Below are positions 1 to 9,873 of a stretch of DNA of 64,000 nucleotides, piece by piece; the first letter of the stretch is position 1, and each line of letters starts with the position of its first letter. The position numbers were made by a program, and so were the translations under genes. The stretch is from Artemia franciscana (lineage: Eukaryota > Arthropoda > Branchiopoda > Anostraca > Artemiidae), in assembly GCF_032884065.1 (NCBI RefSeq), contig NC_088866.1, forward strand, positions 33,808,115 through 33,872,114. The letters are read 5' to 3'. The notes under the pieces were generated by a model. It ran no database searches. It had not been told where the DNA came from and was given only the letters and a program-made list of their open reading frames with translations.

Positions 1-3000
1 AAAATGCCTGGGTACAAGTGCTACAGGAAGGATAGATCAACTAACAGAAAGGGAGGGGGTGTGGCAATTTTTGTTCATGATTCAATCCAACACTCCCCTC
101 AACCCTTAACTATCTACAGGGATGAAATAGATGTTGTAGGCATATTAATTACCTTAGCTAATGGTAACCATCTTGCCATAAAATCCTTTTATAATCCATG
201 TGGGAGTAAGGACATCCAAAGTATCTTGGAAACAGAATTATCAGGTAATAATACCTTTATTTTTGGTGATTTTAATGCCCACAGTCCTCTCTGGGAACAA
301 TCAGCAGGTAGCAACAAAGCAGGAAGAGGAATAGAGTACATATTGTCCAATTTTCCTGACACCTTGATTTTCACTCCATTTGACTTTCAGACCAGGTATA
401 ATATTTCTTCTAACTCTTTCTCAACTATAGATTTGCTTCTAGGTCCTTCTTCATATTATGATTTAGTTCAGATGGTAAAGGTGTCGTCTCTCCAATCTGA
501 TCATTGTGCAATTCTTACATCATTTCAAGATTTATGCTACACTCCCAAACCCTACGTCCCTACATTTATCAACTCCAAAGGTAATTGGTCCCTTTTTCGT
601 GAGATATTAAATGAAGTAGATTTTTCCTTTGTTTCTCCTAATTATGATATTAATGCCATTGAGTCTAATTTGAGATCAATCTTGCTGGAGTCAGCTAAAT
701 CGGCAATTCCAATGACTAGGGTACGTTTTTACAATGGCTCCAAAAGACCCAAGAATTGGTGGAATGATGAGTGTAGGGTTGCAGTTCTGGCAAAAAGAAA
801 GGCTCGTAAAATGTTTCAAAAGCACCCATCTCAGTCAACAGCAATCTTTTATAAGCAGTCATGTGCTAAGGTGAAACTAATTTGTAGGAGAGCTAAACAG
901 AGTACATGGCTGAATTTCAGCTCAAGTATCAGTTTTAGAACCCCAATTTCAAAGGTCCATAATTTCATTAGCCAACTAAATAGTGGAAAGCAGCCTAATG
1001 ATGACCGTAGATATGATATCATTCAGGATGGATATCCAATTGTATCAGATAAAAAGAAGGCAGATCTGTTTACCAATGTTTTTAAAAATGATTGCTCAGA
1101 CTTTCATCCCAGCCGACCTCCTTTTTGTAATCTCCCTCTTACCTGTTCTTATAAGGGTACTCTGATGAAACCTTTTTCCCAAGATGAATTTTGTGTAGCA
1201 CTTAATTCTCTTAACATCAAGTCTTCCCCAGGTTATGACGGTATTTATATGAAGTGGATTCTTGAGTCCCCAAAGGTGTTTCATACAGCCCTCTTAAGTC
1301 TTTATAATCTTATTTGGTCAAGTCAAAAGTTCCCAGATGCCTGGAAGATTGCTCAGGTATTCCCAGCTTTAAAACCTTCTTATTCATCTAATGATCTCAA
1401 GTCTTACCGTCCTATATCAGTATTACCTTCCTTTAGTAAAGTTCTGGAAAGGCTTGTCTTATCAAGAATTGAGTGGTTTTCTGAAGTCAACAATCTCTTT
1501 CCTAGTGAACAAACAGGTTTCAGAAAAGGACATAGCTCTTTAGATAACATTACCCGGCTAGAAACTGATGTTTGTAACTCCCTCAAAAAAAGACATGTCA
1601 CAATGGCTGTTCTGTTTGACTGGTCGAATGCCTATGGAAATGTAGTCCACAATAAATTATTGGAAACCCTAATAAATCTTGACTTCCCGTATCCTTTTAT
1701 AAGTTTTATAAAGTCTTTTCTAACTGATAGATATTTTTACGTTCAAGTAAATCAGTCTAGAAGTGAGCAATGCCCCATTACGAGAGGACTTCCTCAAGGT
1801 GCAATATTGAGTCCTCTTCTATTCAACTTGTATGTTTCTGAATTTCAAGTATCTCATGCATCATTTGGCCTTTATGCAGATGATTTGATCATTTGGAAGT
1901 CAGGAAGGGATATTAGCCTTCTTCAAAGCCTTATTCAACATGATATAAGTCTAGTCCAGAGATTCTCTTTAGCATTTGGCTTTCCAATATCAATCAGTAA
2001 AACTAAAGCCATTATATTTACTAATGGTACTCTAGATCCTCCTAATCCACTGACAATTTTCTCAAGGGAGATCCCATATTGCAATTCAGTGAAGTTACTT
2101 GGTTTATTAATGGATTCTAAAATGCAGTGGCATGAACATATTAATTCTTTGAAATCTCTGATTATTCAGAGACTTTGTATTCTAAAAAGACTTGCTGGAA
2201 GTAAGTGGGGATGTCACCCAAAGATTATTTTGGATTTTTACAAATTATATATTCGTTCAAATATAGAATATGGGATTCAAATTTTTTCAGCTCGTCCCCC
2301 ATCCTCATTCAAAATCCTTGAATCTTTACAAAATTCTGCTATTCGAATAGCTTTGGGTGTGCATAAGCATACTCCTCTGTCAAAGTTAAGAACACTGTCG
2401 GGATTGGTGTCCCTAAGTGAAAGAGCATCTAGTCTAAGGATAAAGTATTTCTCGCAAATCCAGGCTTATGGAGCCAAGCATGCTGTATATGCACATACCT
2501 TTGCTGAGAAGTCAGCCTGTCCCAATGCCCATTCATCATGGAATCAGTTTCAACTGGAGGTCCCAAACTGGAATCAACATTCGCTTCATGCATATCCCTT
2601 TACTGAGTCCCCCCCATGGGAAATGAGTCCTCCAAGCTGTCAAGTAGAACTTATCTCTATTAGTAAAGATTTGATTCCTAATTATGAGATCCAGACTATT
2701 TTGGCTGAACACATCTCAAAGGCTTACCCCAACTATAGAAAAATATATACTGATGGATCCGTCCAGAGGGAAAGAGCTGGAGCAGGAGCATGTATCCCAT
2801 CCCTGAATTTGAATATTTATTCTCCTCTCCCATTGGGATCTTCTATCCTGTCTGCTGAATTATGTGCCATCCGCCTGGCCTTGGATGCTCTTATAAATTA
2901 TAACATTGAATCTGAAAATATACTCTGTCTCTCTGACTCTAAATCAGCATTATTACTGATCCAAAATATTAATAGAATTGCTAATGACAAAGATTTATAT

Positions 3001-3735
3001 AATATTAGAAGACAGCTTCTTAATCTTAAGATCAAGGAAAATGAAGTTTATTTTCAACATGTTCCTAGTCATAAAGGTATAAAATATAATGATATGGCTG
3101 ATTCTCTAGCAGCAAAGGCTTCCATGTTATCTCCTAGTCCTTCCTCTGTCCTCAATTCACGAGATATTATCAGGCAAAGATCCAAAGTTAATCACAGTAC
3201 ATTAATGTTATCTCCATTTCATACAAGATTAAATACAGTGCTATATTACCGACTGAAATCAGGTGCCCTACTTCTAAATAGCTTGTTATTTAATTGGAAG
3301 CTACATCATTCCCCTTTATGCCGAATCTGCTTTTCAACAGAGGAAACAATCCAGCATATTTTATTTGATTGCCAGGCTCAGAGTGAGGAGACTGTTGCTC
3401 TTAAGCGTTTCTGCTCCTTGGCTAAGATTCCAAATACTTATACAGCTATCCTGGATTCTAACCTGCCATGGGAAATTGATCGTAAGATATTTAAGGCAGC
3501 AATTGATACCTTAAAGAAGAGAAATATTGTTTAATAAGGATTAAAGCTTGAAGAAGTCAATTTTTAATGGGACGCAATTTATCCATAGTTTTTGATTGTG
3601 CAGAAGAGAGCGGGAATGAGTAGGAAGAGCCGTATTGGTACCGGCCGGCCTAGTGCCTTAAACTGCTGGGGACAGGTAGCTCAGGTACTCGCACTTCCCA
3701 CAATCAATAACAGTTTATTATTGTTCATAATCGTA
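1..3735 (+). mobile_element. I-group LINE, 5' end cut by window edge
   Basis: Non-LTR retrotransposon with one long uninterrupted ORF (4-3534) followed by a short 3' UTR that ends near an ATT-rich stretch around 3715-3735. The RNase H domain after the RT places it with the I/LOA/Outcast-like LINEs rather than CR1 or RTE. The left end, including any ORF1, lies outside the window. It is antisense to IFT122 and probably sits in that gene's second intron, since exon 2 starts 1.5 kb to the right and exon 3 is not in the window. Confidence 0.85.
4..3534 (+). CDS. LINE ORF2: endonuclease, reverse transcriptase, RNase H
   Basis: The protein would nick target DNA, reverse-transcribe the LINE RNA at the nick and remove the RNA strand. 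Visible motifs in order: APE-type endonuclease with GDFNAHSPLW (residues 88-97) and SDH (165-167); RT with SPGYDG (about 408), YRPISVLP (468-475), QTGFRKGHSS (503-512), GLPQGA (595-600) and the catalytic YADD (624-627); RNase H with D917, E952, D978 and D1033 plus PSHKG (1021-1025); and a terminal C-X2-C-X8-H-X4-C zinc knuckle (C1106 to C1123). The listed Met is internal to the endonuclease fold: the family normally has some 50-60 more residues before it, and the frame is open to the window edge. RT motif A reads FDWSNAY, so the usual metal-binding Asp (539) is present. No stop or frameshift over 1176 codons suggests a young copy. Confidence 0.9.
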   Translation: MPGYKCYRKDRSTNRKGGGVAIFVHDSIQHSPQPLTIYRDEIDVVGILITLANGNHLAIKSFYNPCGSKDIQSILETELSGNNTFIFGDFNAHSPLWEQSAGSNKAGRGIEYILSNFPDTLIFTPFDFQTRYNISSNSFSTIDLLLGPSSYYDLVQMVKVSSLQSDHCAILTSFQDLCYTPKPYVPTFINSKGNWSLFREILNEVDFSFVSPNYDINAIESNLRSILLESAKSAIPMTRVRFYNGSKRPKNWWNDECRVAVLAKRKARKMFQKHPSQSTAIFYKQSCAKVKLICRRAKQSTWLNFSSSISFRTPISKVHNFISQLNSGKQPNDDRRYDIIQDGYPIVSDKKKADLFTNVFKNDCSDFHPSRPPFCNLPLTCSYKGTLMKPFSQDEFCVALNSLNIKSSPGYDGIYMKWILESPKVFHTALLSLYNLIWSSQKFPDAWKIAQVFPALKPSYSSNDLKSYRPISVLPSFSKVLERLVLSRIEWFSEVNNLFPSEQTGFRKGHSSLDNITRLETDVCNSLKKRHVTMAVLFDWSNAYGNVVHNKLLETLINLDFPYPFISFIKSFLTDRYFYVQVNQSRSEQCPITRGLPQGAILSPLLFNLYVSEFQVSHASFGLYADDLIIWKSGRDISLLQSLIQHDISLVQRFSLAFGFPISISKTKAIIFTNGTLDPPNPLTIFSREIPYCNSVKLLGLLMDSKMQWHEHINSLKSLIIQRLCILKRLAGSKWGCHPKIILDFYKLYIRSNIEYGIQIFSARPPSSFKILESLQNSAIRIALGVHKHTPLSKLRTLSGLVSLSERASSLRIKYFSQIQAYGAKHAVYAHTFAEKSACPNAHSSWNQFQLEVPNWNQHSLHAYPFTESPPWEMSPPSCQVELISISKDLIPNYEIQTILAEHISKAYPNYRKIYTDGSVQRERAGAGACIPSLNLNIYSPLPLGSSILSAELCAIRLALDALINYNIESENILCLSDSKSALLLIQNINRIANDKDLYNIRRQLLNLKIKENEVYFQHVPSHKGIKYNDMADSLAAKASMLSPSPSSVLNSRDIIRQRSKVNHSTLMLSPFHTRLNTVLYYRLKSGALLLNSLLFNWKLHHSPLCRICFSTEETIQHILFDCQAQSEETVALKRFCSLAKIPNTYTAILDSNLPWEIDRKIFKAAIDTLKKRNIV

Positions 3736-5261
3736 TATATCCATTGTTCGCAGACTGGAGCAGAATAGCGCTTCCAGTAGCTAGTTTTTCTGAAGAAGAA
3801 GTCAAAGAGGTGAAAGGACTTGTTGTTAGTCCATATACCTCCCTACAATTTTTGGAACTGGAACTGGCAATATTTCTTATAGAAAAAGATTGGTCTTTTA
3901 TTGTTGGAGTAAAAGGATAATGGGTTTGTCCTTTATCTCCATAGCTGGGACTGAGTTTGAGATTCAAATTATTTCAGGAGGACTTATAGAAGGCTTTCTA
4001 CGTTTCTGTTATCTGCCCACTATCTGAAAATCATCATTTGGCGTATCAGTTTTGTAGATTGGGGACTCTGAGACAGTAATCATGGAATCATTCTGGCTAT
4101 CATCATTGGATATTAGAGATACAACCATAGGAATATACAATAGCAAGGAATATACAACAATAGCTCCTGATAACTAATTAGATGATTGACCCCTTTCCCT
4201 GAGGGGGGCTAGAAGAACTAGGAAACATTGAGTTAAGGAGAGGAGAAGATTCCAGAATCTCCAACCATGCAATAAACTTATAGGAAAAAGCAAAGAATAC
4301 TTCTCAAACAAAAGGAATAGTAAGAGCTTTAGTTCTTTTCACTCAGAAAATAAATAAAATCAATAACATAGATTTTCATCAATTAATTTCTTCTTTTCTG
4401 TCCCCTCTTATCCTGTCCTTTCTCACAGCTCTACTTTTTAAACAATTAAAAACTTTAGCGTAAAGAGCGGGGCGTTGAGGAGGGGACAACCCCTTTCATA
4501 TACGGAATAATTTCTGTTCTTTTTAACTTTTTAATGTTGCTCCTTACTTGCAGTTAACAGAGCTTGTTTTTTTTTATTAGTTACTTTTAAGATTAACCAA
4601 AATAATAGTTACTATTCCTGAATCAGTGTCAGCTAACAATTTTTTCTCATTGGATATTTCTTTTTTCAAAATACGTTTTTCGACTATTGGTTACTATGTG
4701 ACGTGGTTTGCTCTACACTAGGTTGCTCCTACTGCAGCAACCATGACATAGGTTGTAAATTATGGAATAAACTAATCACAATCATAGGAATTTAGATGAT
4801 GATTATTTATTATCAAGCATTCTAATAAAGTTCTGAAAAATTCTAGTAATTACATGATGTTCCATTATTATACACATTTGCATAAAGGGATGAAAAATAT
4901 CAAAACAAGTCCTGGGAAATAAAGGCAAAACTATAAAGATTCTTCAGTGTCCTTGTTGGATCATAGGGACTTAATAATTGCTGAAATTTTATTTCCTGGG
5001 TCTTTTGCTCAGGAATAGGTAGCATGCTTGTCTCCCAACATCATGTCAGCTGGGATCAAATCCTAGGCTTTGTACTGCCAAGTAGAAACCAATTTGCTCT
5101 GCTGTATTATGTTTGAGAAACAAGCTTTTACAAAAAAGTGATGGTGTCACTAGAGGATCTATTACACTTTATAGCACACAGGTAATTTCAAACCTCCATC
5201 TGAAACATTCCAAATAGGCTTTGTTATCAACAACAGATTATATCAAAGTTTTCATGTTTAC
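3736..5261. other. IFT122 intron 2 sequence, no confident gene
   Basis: No recognisable exon. A short open stretch at about 3734-3919 reads on either strand without a family match, so I do not call it. The stretch 4450-4575 belongs to a dispersed repeat listed separately. The rest is AT-rich. Confidence 0.5.
4450..4575 (+). repeat. Dispersed 'CTTTAGCGTAAAGAGCG' repeat, copy 1
   Basis: Begins near ACTTTAGCGTAAAGAGCGG, followed by a GAGGGG / CCCCT stem and a stretch containing AATTTCTGTTC and GCTCCTTACTTGCAGTTAA. The same blocks occur in reverse order and complement at about 21960-22070 and again at 22135-22195, so this is one end of a widely dispersed repeat. No coding content. Confidence 0.6.
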
Positions 5262-5371
5262 CTTTAAGTGACTGTATCAAGGTTCCATCACTTGGATTGT
5301 AGACTAAGACGCGGTAACCTGCAGCCACAATAAGCTGACTTCCATTTGGACTAAAGCAGAGATCATAGATA
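5262..5371 (-). CDS. IFT122: IFT122 exon 2 (start of WD40 propeller)
   Basis: IFT122 is a WD40/TPR subunit of the intraflagellar transport complex A, needed for retrograde transport in cilia. This 110-bp exon encodes 36 whole codons beginning [20 protein letters not shown] and ending [10 protein letters not shown], matching the first WD repeat of animal IFT122 (remembered fly form [19 protein letters not shown]; human form INDIAFKPDGTQLILAAG). The acceptor is TTATTTGCAG directly before the exon and the donor is GTAAAC after it. The exon starts in phase 2 (the T completes a Cys codon TG|T from exon 1) and ends in phase 1 inside a Gly codon, as expected for the LKGHKD junction. The next exon should encode a HKD(T/S)VYCV-like stretch and must lie left of the window. 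It is the single WD-type exon on this side, and the match is strong. Confidence 0.9.
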
Positions 5372-5456
5372 CTGCAAATAAGAGGCCAAATAAAATAAGC
5401 TGACCAGGAAATGACGTTAATTTTGCAGCAAACGGTATCAAATACTGGGGTTAACA

Positions 5457-5475
5457 CAGCGGTTCTCAAACTGTG
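5457..5475 (+). repeat. Possible hAT terminal inverted repeat, partner not found
   Basis: CAGCGGTTCTCAAACTGTG closely matches the common hAT (Charlie-like) terminus CAGnGGTTCTCAA. Sequence inside it (GTGACCCAAAATAT and on) also resembles that class. No complementary right end was seen within several kb, so this is probably a truncated relic. Confidence 0.4.
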
Positions 5476-8464
5476 AGCTGAAGTGTTGTGATAGGGGTGA
5501 CCCAAAATATACATCGAAACAATTTGGTAAATTCATACGAAATCTGCGTTATCAAAATTTCAGAAGTATAAAAAATCACTTTAAGCAAAAAAGAACACAG
5601 CCATGGAAATAAAAAATTTATGAAAAATAGTATCAATGATTGTTTCCCTTGTTGCAATGCTGTGTGCAAAAAGGAAAGGGGAACTATTGCAAACCTCCAT
5701 GAAGTATAGCCTCTTATATGCACTAAAATAGCACAACTTTCGCCTCTTGACTCTTTTCACAGACTGAGCAATACTTCATTTTAATAGTGCTTAACCAAAA
5801 ATTGAGCAACTAGGTTGAAGTATGGCATTTGAAACAAATATATTTTGACCCATTCACATTCCTAAAAATAGGCATCTCTGAATGGTAACTTATCAAGACT
5901 GAGAAAAGGGACCCATTTTTTGGCTGCTCAATCAGCTAAGATCTTAAATCTTTTACCCAGAATTTATTTCAAAAGAAAATCTTAAGATTCGATTTTACTT
6001 CTAAGGATATTTTCCAAAGATATCAGAATTCGTCATGTTCTGGTCAGTTGTCTACAGACTTCAATGAGCATACAATTGAAGTTATCTATTTATTATACTT
6101 CTGGGAAGGAATATTAACACTTTTGACAGAGAGCTTCAAAACAAAAAAGACAAATATGTGGCATCACAAAGATAAGATGAAGGATTTTAGAAGAATTAGA
6201 AGAAAAAAAACCTGATGGCAGCCAAAGAGCCTGTTCTGAATTCCAGGAGCTGATTTTCAGGAAAAGAGCTCAAGAATATTAGCACTTTGACAAAACAAAA
6301 ACTAAAATCTGAGTGGAGACATGTAAAAGCAGAGAAGCAAGATCTCAGCAGCAAAGAAAGGGCAGAAAATGATAATTAATTACAATCAAAAAAAGAAATT
6401 AAAACTAATTAAAGCTACAAAAAGCAAACATTTTATAGATTTTCTAATTTGTTATGTGTTGTTATGGAAAATATTAGTAGGAAGGATTTTATAATTGTCC
6501 CCATGGGGGAAACCTAGTAAAGAGAAGACCTAGCCCATAGTAGCCAAAAATCACCAAAAGAAGTAGCCGAAAAAAACCGTCGAATGAGGGAGAATCACCA
6601 TTTGAACTTGATTTAAGAATGGTAGTTATTGTTTCAATTTATCTTAGTGGTAAAAGTTTATTACAAAAACAAACTTATGGGGATTTTTCCAAACAGTTTG
6701 AAACCTCCAAAAATTTTGTCATATGGAAATTTAAATTACACTTTTGGAATTCCCATAGCCAAAAACCCTCTATAGGGAAGGAGAATCATTTTCAGCATGG
6801 GAAACAGTGATAAATAGTCTTTGTTTACTCTTCCTATTTTCTTTCTGCTACCACTATTGGGGCACAAAAACACAATGGAGATATTTAAGGGTTCATTTGA
6901 AAGGACACTGATATGTTTGGTCTGTTGTGTAAGTAACAAAAGACCATACGTTAAAATAAAATACAATTTTCAACAAATTACATCTTCATATAGGCCACAA
7001 GGTGATATGGCTCATGTACATTTTAAAAGATAATATATTAAATGTACATCTGGAAAAGTTACTGCTTTGGTTTATGCAATATTTAAGAGACTCTACTGCC
7101 TGATTTCCTGTGGTTGTTTCTTTACAATTCTAACTAAGAAAAAGCCAATAGTTTTTTCTTGTATGTGGTATATTTTACAGATAGAAGAGTTCCATATTTA
7201 TTATCCAAAAAAGAAAACCACCACCTTTGACTCTGATAGGTTAGTCTTGACAATTTTGTATGAAATTTGAGTGAATGTAGTCAATCCCACCAAATTGTGC
7301 ATAGCTAAACAAAACCAGCTGGACCCAGACAACAATTCGTGAAGGAAATTTGATATGACAATGCTGTTTAATAGAAATTTTAAGAGATTTTAAAGAGACA
7401 AAATTTTAAGAGACAGTAGTAATTTGTTGGTAACCAATCCCCTTCTCAAACCTTTTAGCTACCTTTCAGCTTTTTGTTTTTATACAATTCTGCAAAAGTT
7501 ATGCCACCTCTGCCTCCCATAAACACTAGCTGTCTTGGCTTTGCTCTAATTAGCCATAGCTTGGCTCTCAAGTCTTCCACTAAGCTGATAAAATTCAAAA
7601 ATTAAAAGACTTGGTCTGTTTATTTTAAATTAATGTATAAAAAAGAATGGATTGGGAAGCCTAGATACATCAACGTGGCTTGTCCTTACATTGCATGGTC
7701 ACCCAGCTGGATATTTAACAAACAATTGAAGTGGCTTTGTAAGCTGAAATGAAGACCCCTGTGCTTAAACTTACAATCAAGAATCCTAAAATATTCTGTA
7801 ATTACTAACACTGTTCTATTAATATTAAGAATGACAAGGAGTTAGATCTTCCCCTTGCAGCTTTGTGACACTCATACCAAACAGATAAGAATTCCAGTCA
7901 ATGCAATTTATTTTTGACACATCAACAAAACAAAAGAGGCCCCTGTCTACACCCTGTCTAATGCCTTCTTAACTGCATAGGTGCAGTAAGCTGAACATTA
8001 CAAAACAAAACATCAAGCTTAACTCTCAAAGTTAAACATTGTTTTCATTTTATGCAAAGCACAGACAACATAATTATTAATGGCTTGCTTGTAGGATGTC
8101 ATAAGAATATGTACAGAGATCTCAGAATCAAATACTAACCTAATCCAAACCAGCAAAAATGAAAGATAATTATTTTCACTAGTGTGCCATGGCACATTAG
8201 CAGTCAAGTGATACAAAGAGTCATAACCATAACAATGCTTAAAACAAAACGGGTTATATGATGTATTACATTTACTATATGTTTCAGAAACATTTAGTGG
8301 CTCAAATACTTTATACAGAAAAGGAAAAATGGTGATAAGCATATAAGACAAGCACTGATCAGCTGACTTTCATTTCTTCAGAGCCAGAGCTATAACTCTG
8401 GCACTCAACAGATCAAGAACTAAGCCAAAGCAGAAATCCTATGAAAAAGAATAGTTAGATTATC

Positions 8465-8708
8465 AACTAACAAAGTAAAACTGGACTTAAAAATGAATTG
8501 AGCTCATCATTTGAATTATTTAGTTGCTGTTCAAGTTCCCTTTCATTTTCACTAGATGGAATTGAATTGGGTAATTAACAAAGTAAAATTGGGCTCAATC
8601 TGCTTTATGTACCTTAGGAACCCAACCCAGAACAAGATATGGCTTAGCAACAAATTAAGATCATCATCTGAACCATGTTCAAGCTGCCTCTCATTTTCAC
8701 TAGATAGA
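8465..8708. repeat. Degenerate tandem duplication
   Basis: AACAAAGTAAAACTGG (about 8468) and AACAAAGTAAAATTGG (about 8577), and CATTTTCACTAGATGG and CATTTTCACTAGATAG (about 8545 and 8695), mark two diverged copies in the same order. The second carries about 40 extra bases. Confidence 0.55.
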
Positions 8709-9873
8709 GTTTGATTAGATTTGGTATATTAAACCACATTTAAAAACATGAAAAACAGTCAAACCACTAACAAATTATAGAGTCACTTCTTAATACTACA
8801 AGCTAAGCAGGGGTGTAATTTTGTCAAAATCATGGGGAGAGAGGGCAAAGTTTGAGCTGATTTTCCCAAGTCAAATGAAAAATGAGCCATATAATACCAT
8901 AAAGGCAAAGTTAGACAAAAAAAAAACTGATCTGTTACTGTGGATCCTTTCATCATGTAGGGCTATATTAGTTTTGACAATATTTTGAAGACTCTAAATT
9001 TCAACTGGGGGGGGGGGGTAGCTAACAAAAAATAAGGAGCATGGTACCACTTTAAGGGTCTCTTTTACAACTTAATTTAAGACAGTGCTTCAAGGAATTA
9101 TAAACTAAACTGGAAAGCTGTTGATCATCCAACTGCACCTAGTCACTAAACATCAATGAAATCAACTTCAATCATTAACCCTGGAACTTCACAAGGAAAA
9201 ATCCTTGGATTGATCCAAGCTGCAATTTAAGGTAATCCATGAGAGATGTAAAATATATCAAGTGTTGATTAGAGTATTAAAAATAATAGTAATGTTTCTT
9301 TGTATATAGCCTCTTGGGGTATAATTTTAATAGTAATGTTGAATTTGTTTTGTTGTAAGATTTGTAGTGCTGATTAGGATATGCAATTTGTATTAGCTGT
9401 ATAATTTATTTAGTCCTTAATTTTTTTTTTGCAAGCCCCTTGGACATGTTTTTCACAGCATACCATCAGATGGCTCATAGAAAACAGTATAGTTTATATT
9501 ACAGAGAAAAAACCTTAGCCAAACACTATATATGGAAAAATATTTAGCCAACTAGGTGGCTAATATAAATGACAGTACATCTATATACATATATATATAT
9601 ATATACTAGCTGCAATTAGCCACCCCAACACCTAGTTGGTGGGGCGCTTCGCGCCCCCCCAAGCCCCCCCGCGCGCGTAAGTCGTTATGCGCCATATTAG
9701 TTACGCGCCATTGTAGTTGTGTCCCTGTGTCCCACCTGTGAATATAGATAGATTTATATATGTGTTTCAAACTACGTAAAAATTGCGAATATACAACATT
9801 CTTGGCTTTCCCATTGTCTGTCCATATACAAAGCCGTATGTACTAATAATGACGTCATATGCAAACGCTCTTT

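Larger units (their letters stand above)
5372..9605. other. IFT122 intron 1, left part
   Basis: AT-rich intronic sequence. It holds a possible hAT terminus at 5457-5475, a degenerate tandem duplication at 8465-8708, a G run at 9008-9018 and an (AT)n run at 9588-9605 bordering the Helitron end. No exon-like stretch with splice sites was found. Confidence 0.6.

Noticed and set aside
3725-3967. WD40-like exon of IFT122 on the minus strand
   Set aside because: A short LATGSAILLQ stretch looks superficially WD-like, but the expected HKDxVYCV and SADKSVIIW residues and fitting splice sites are absent.
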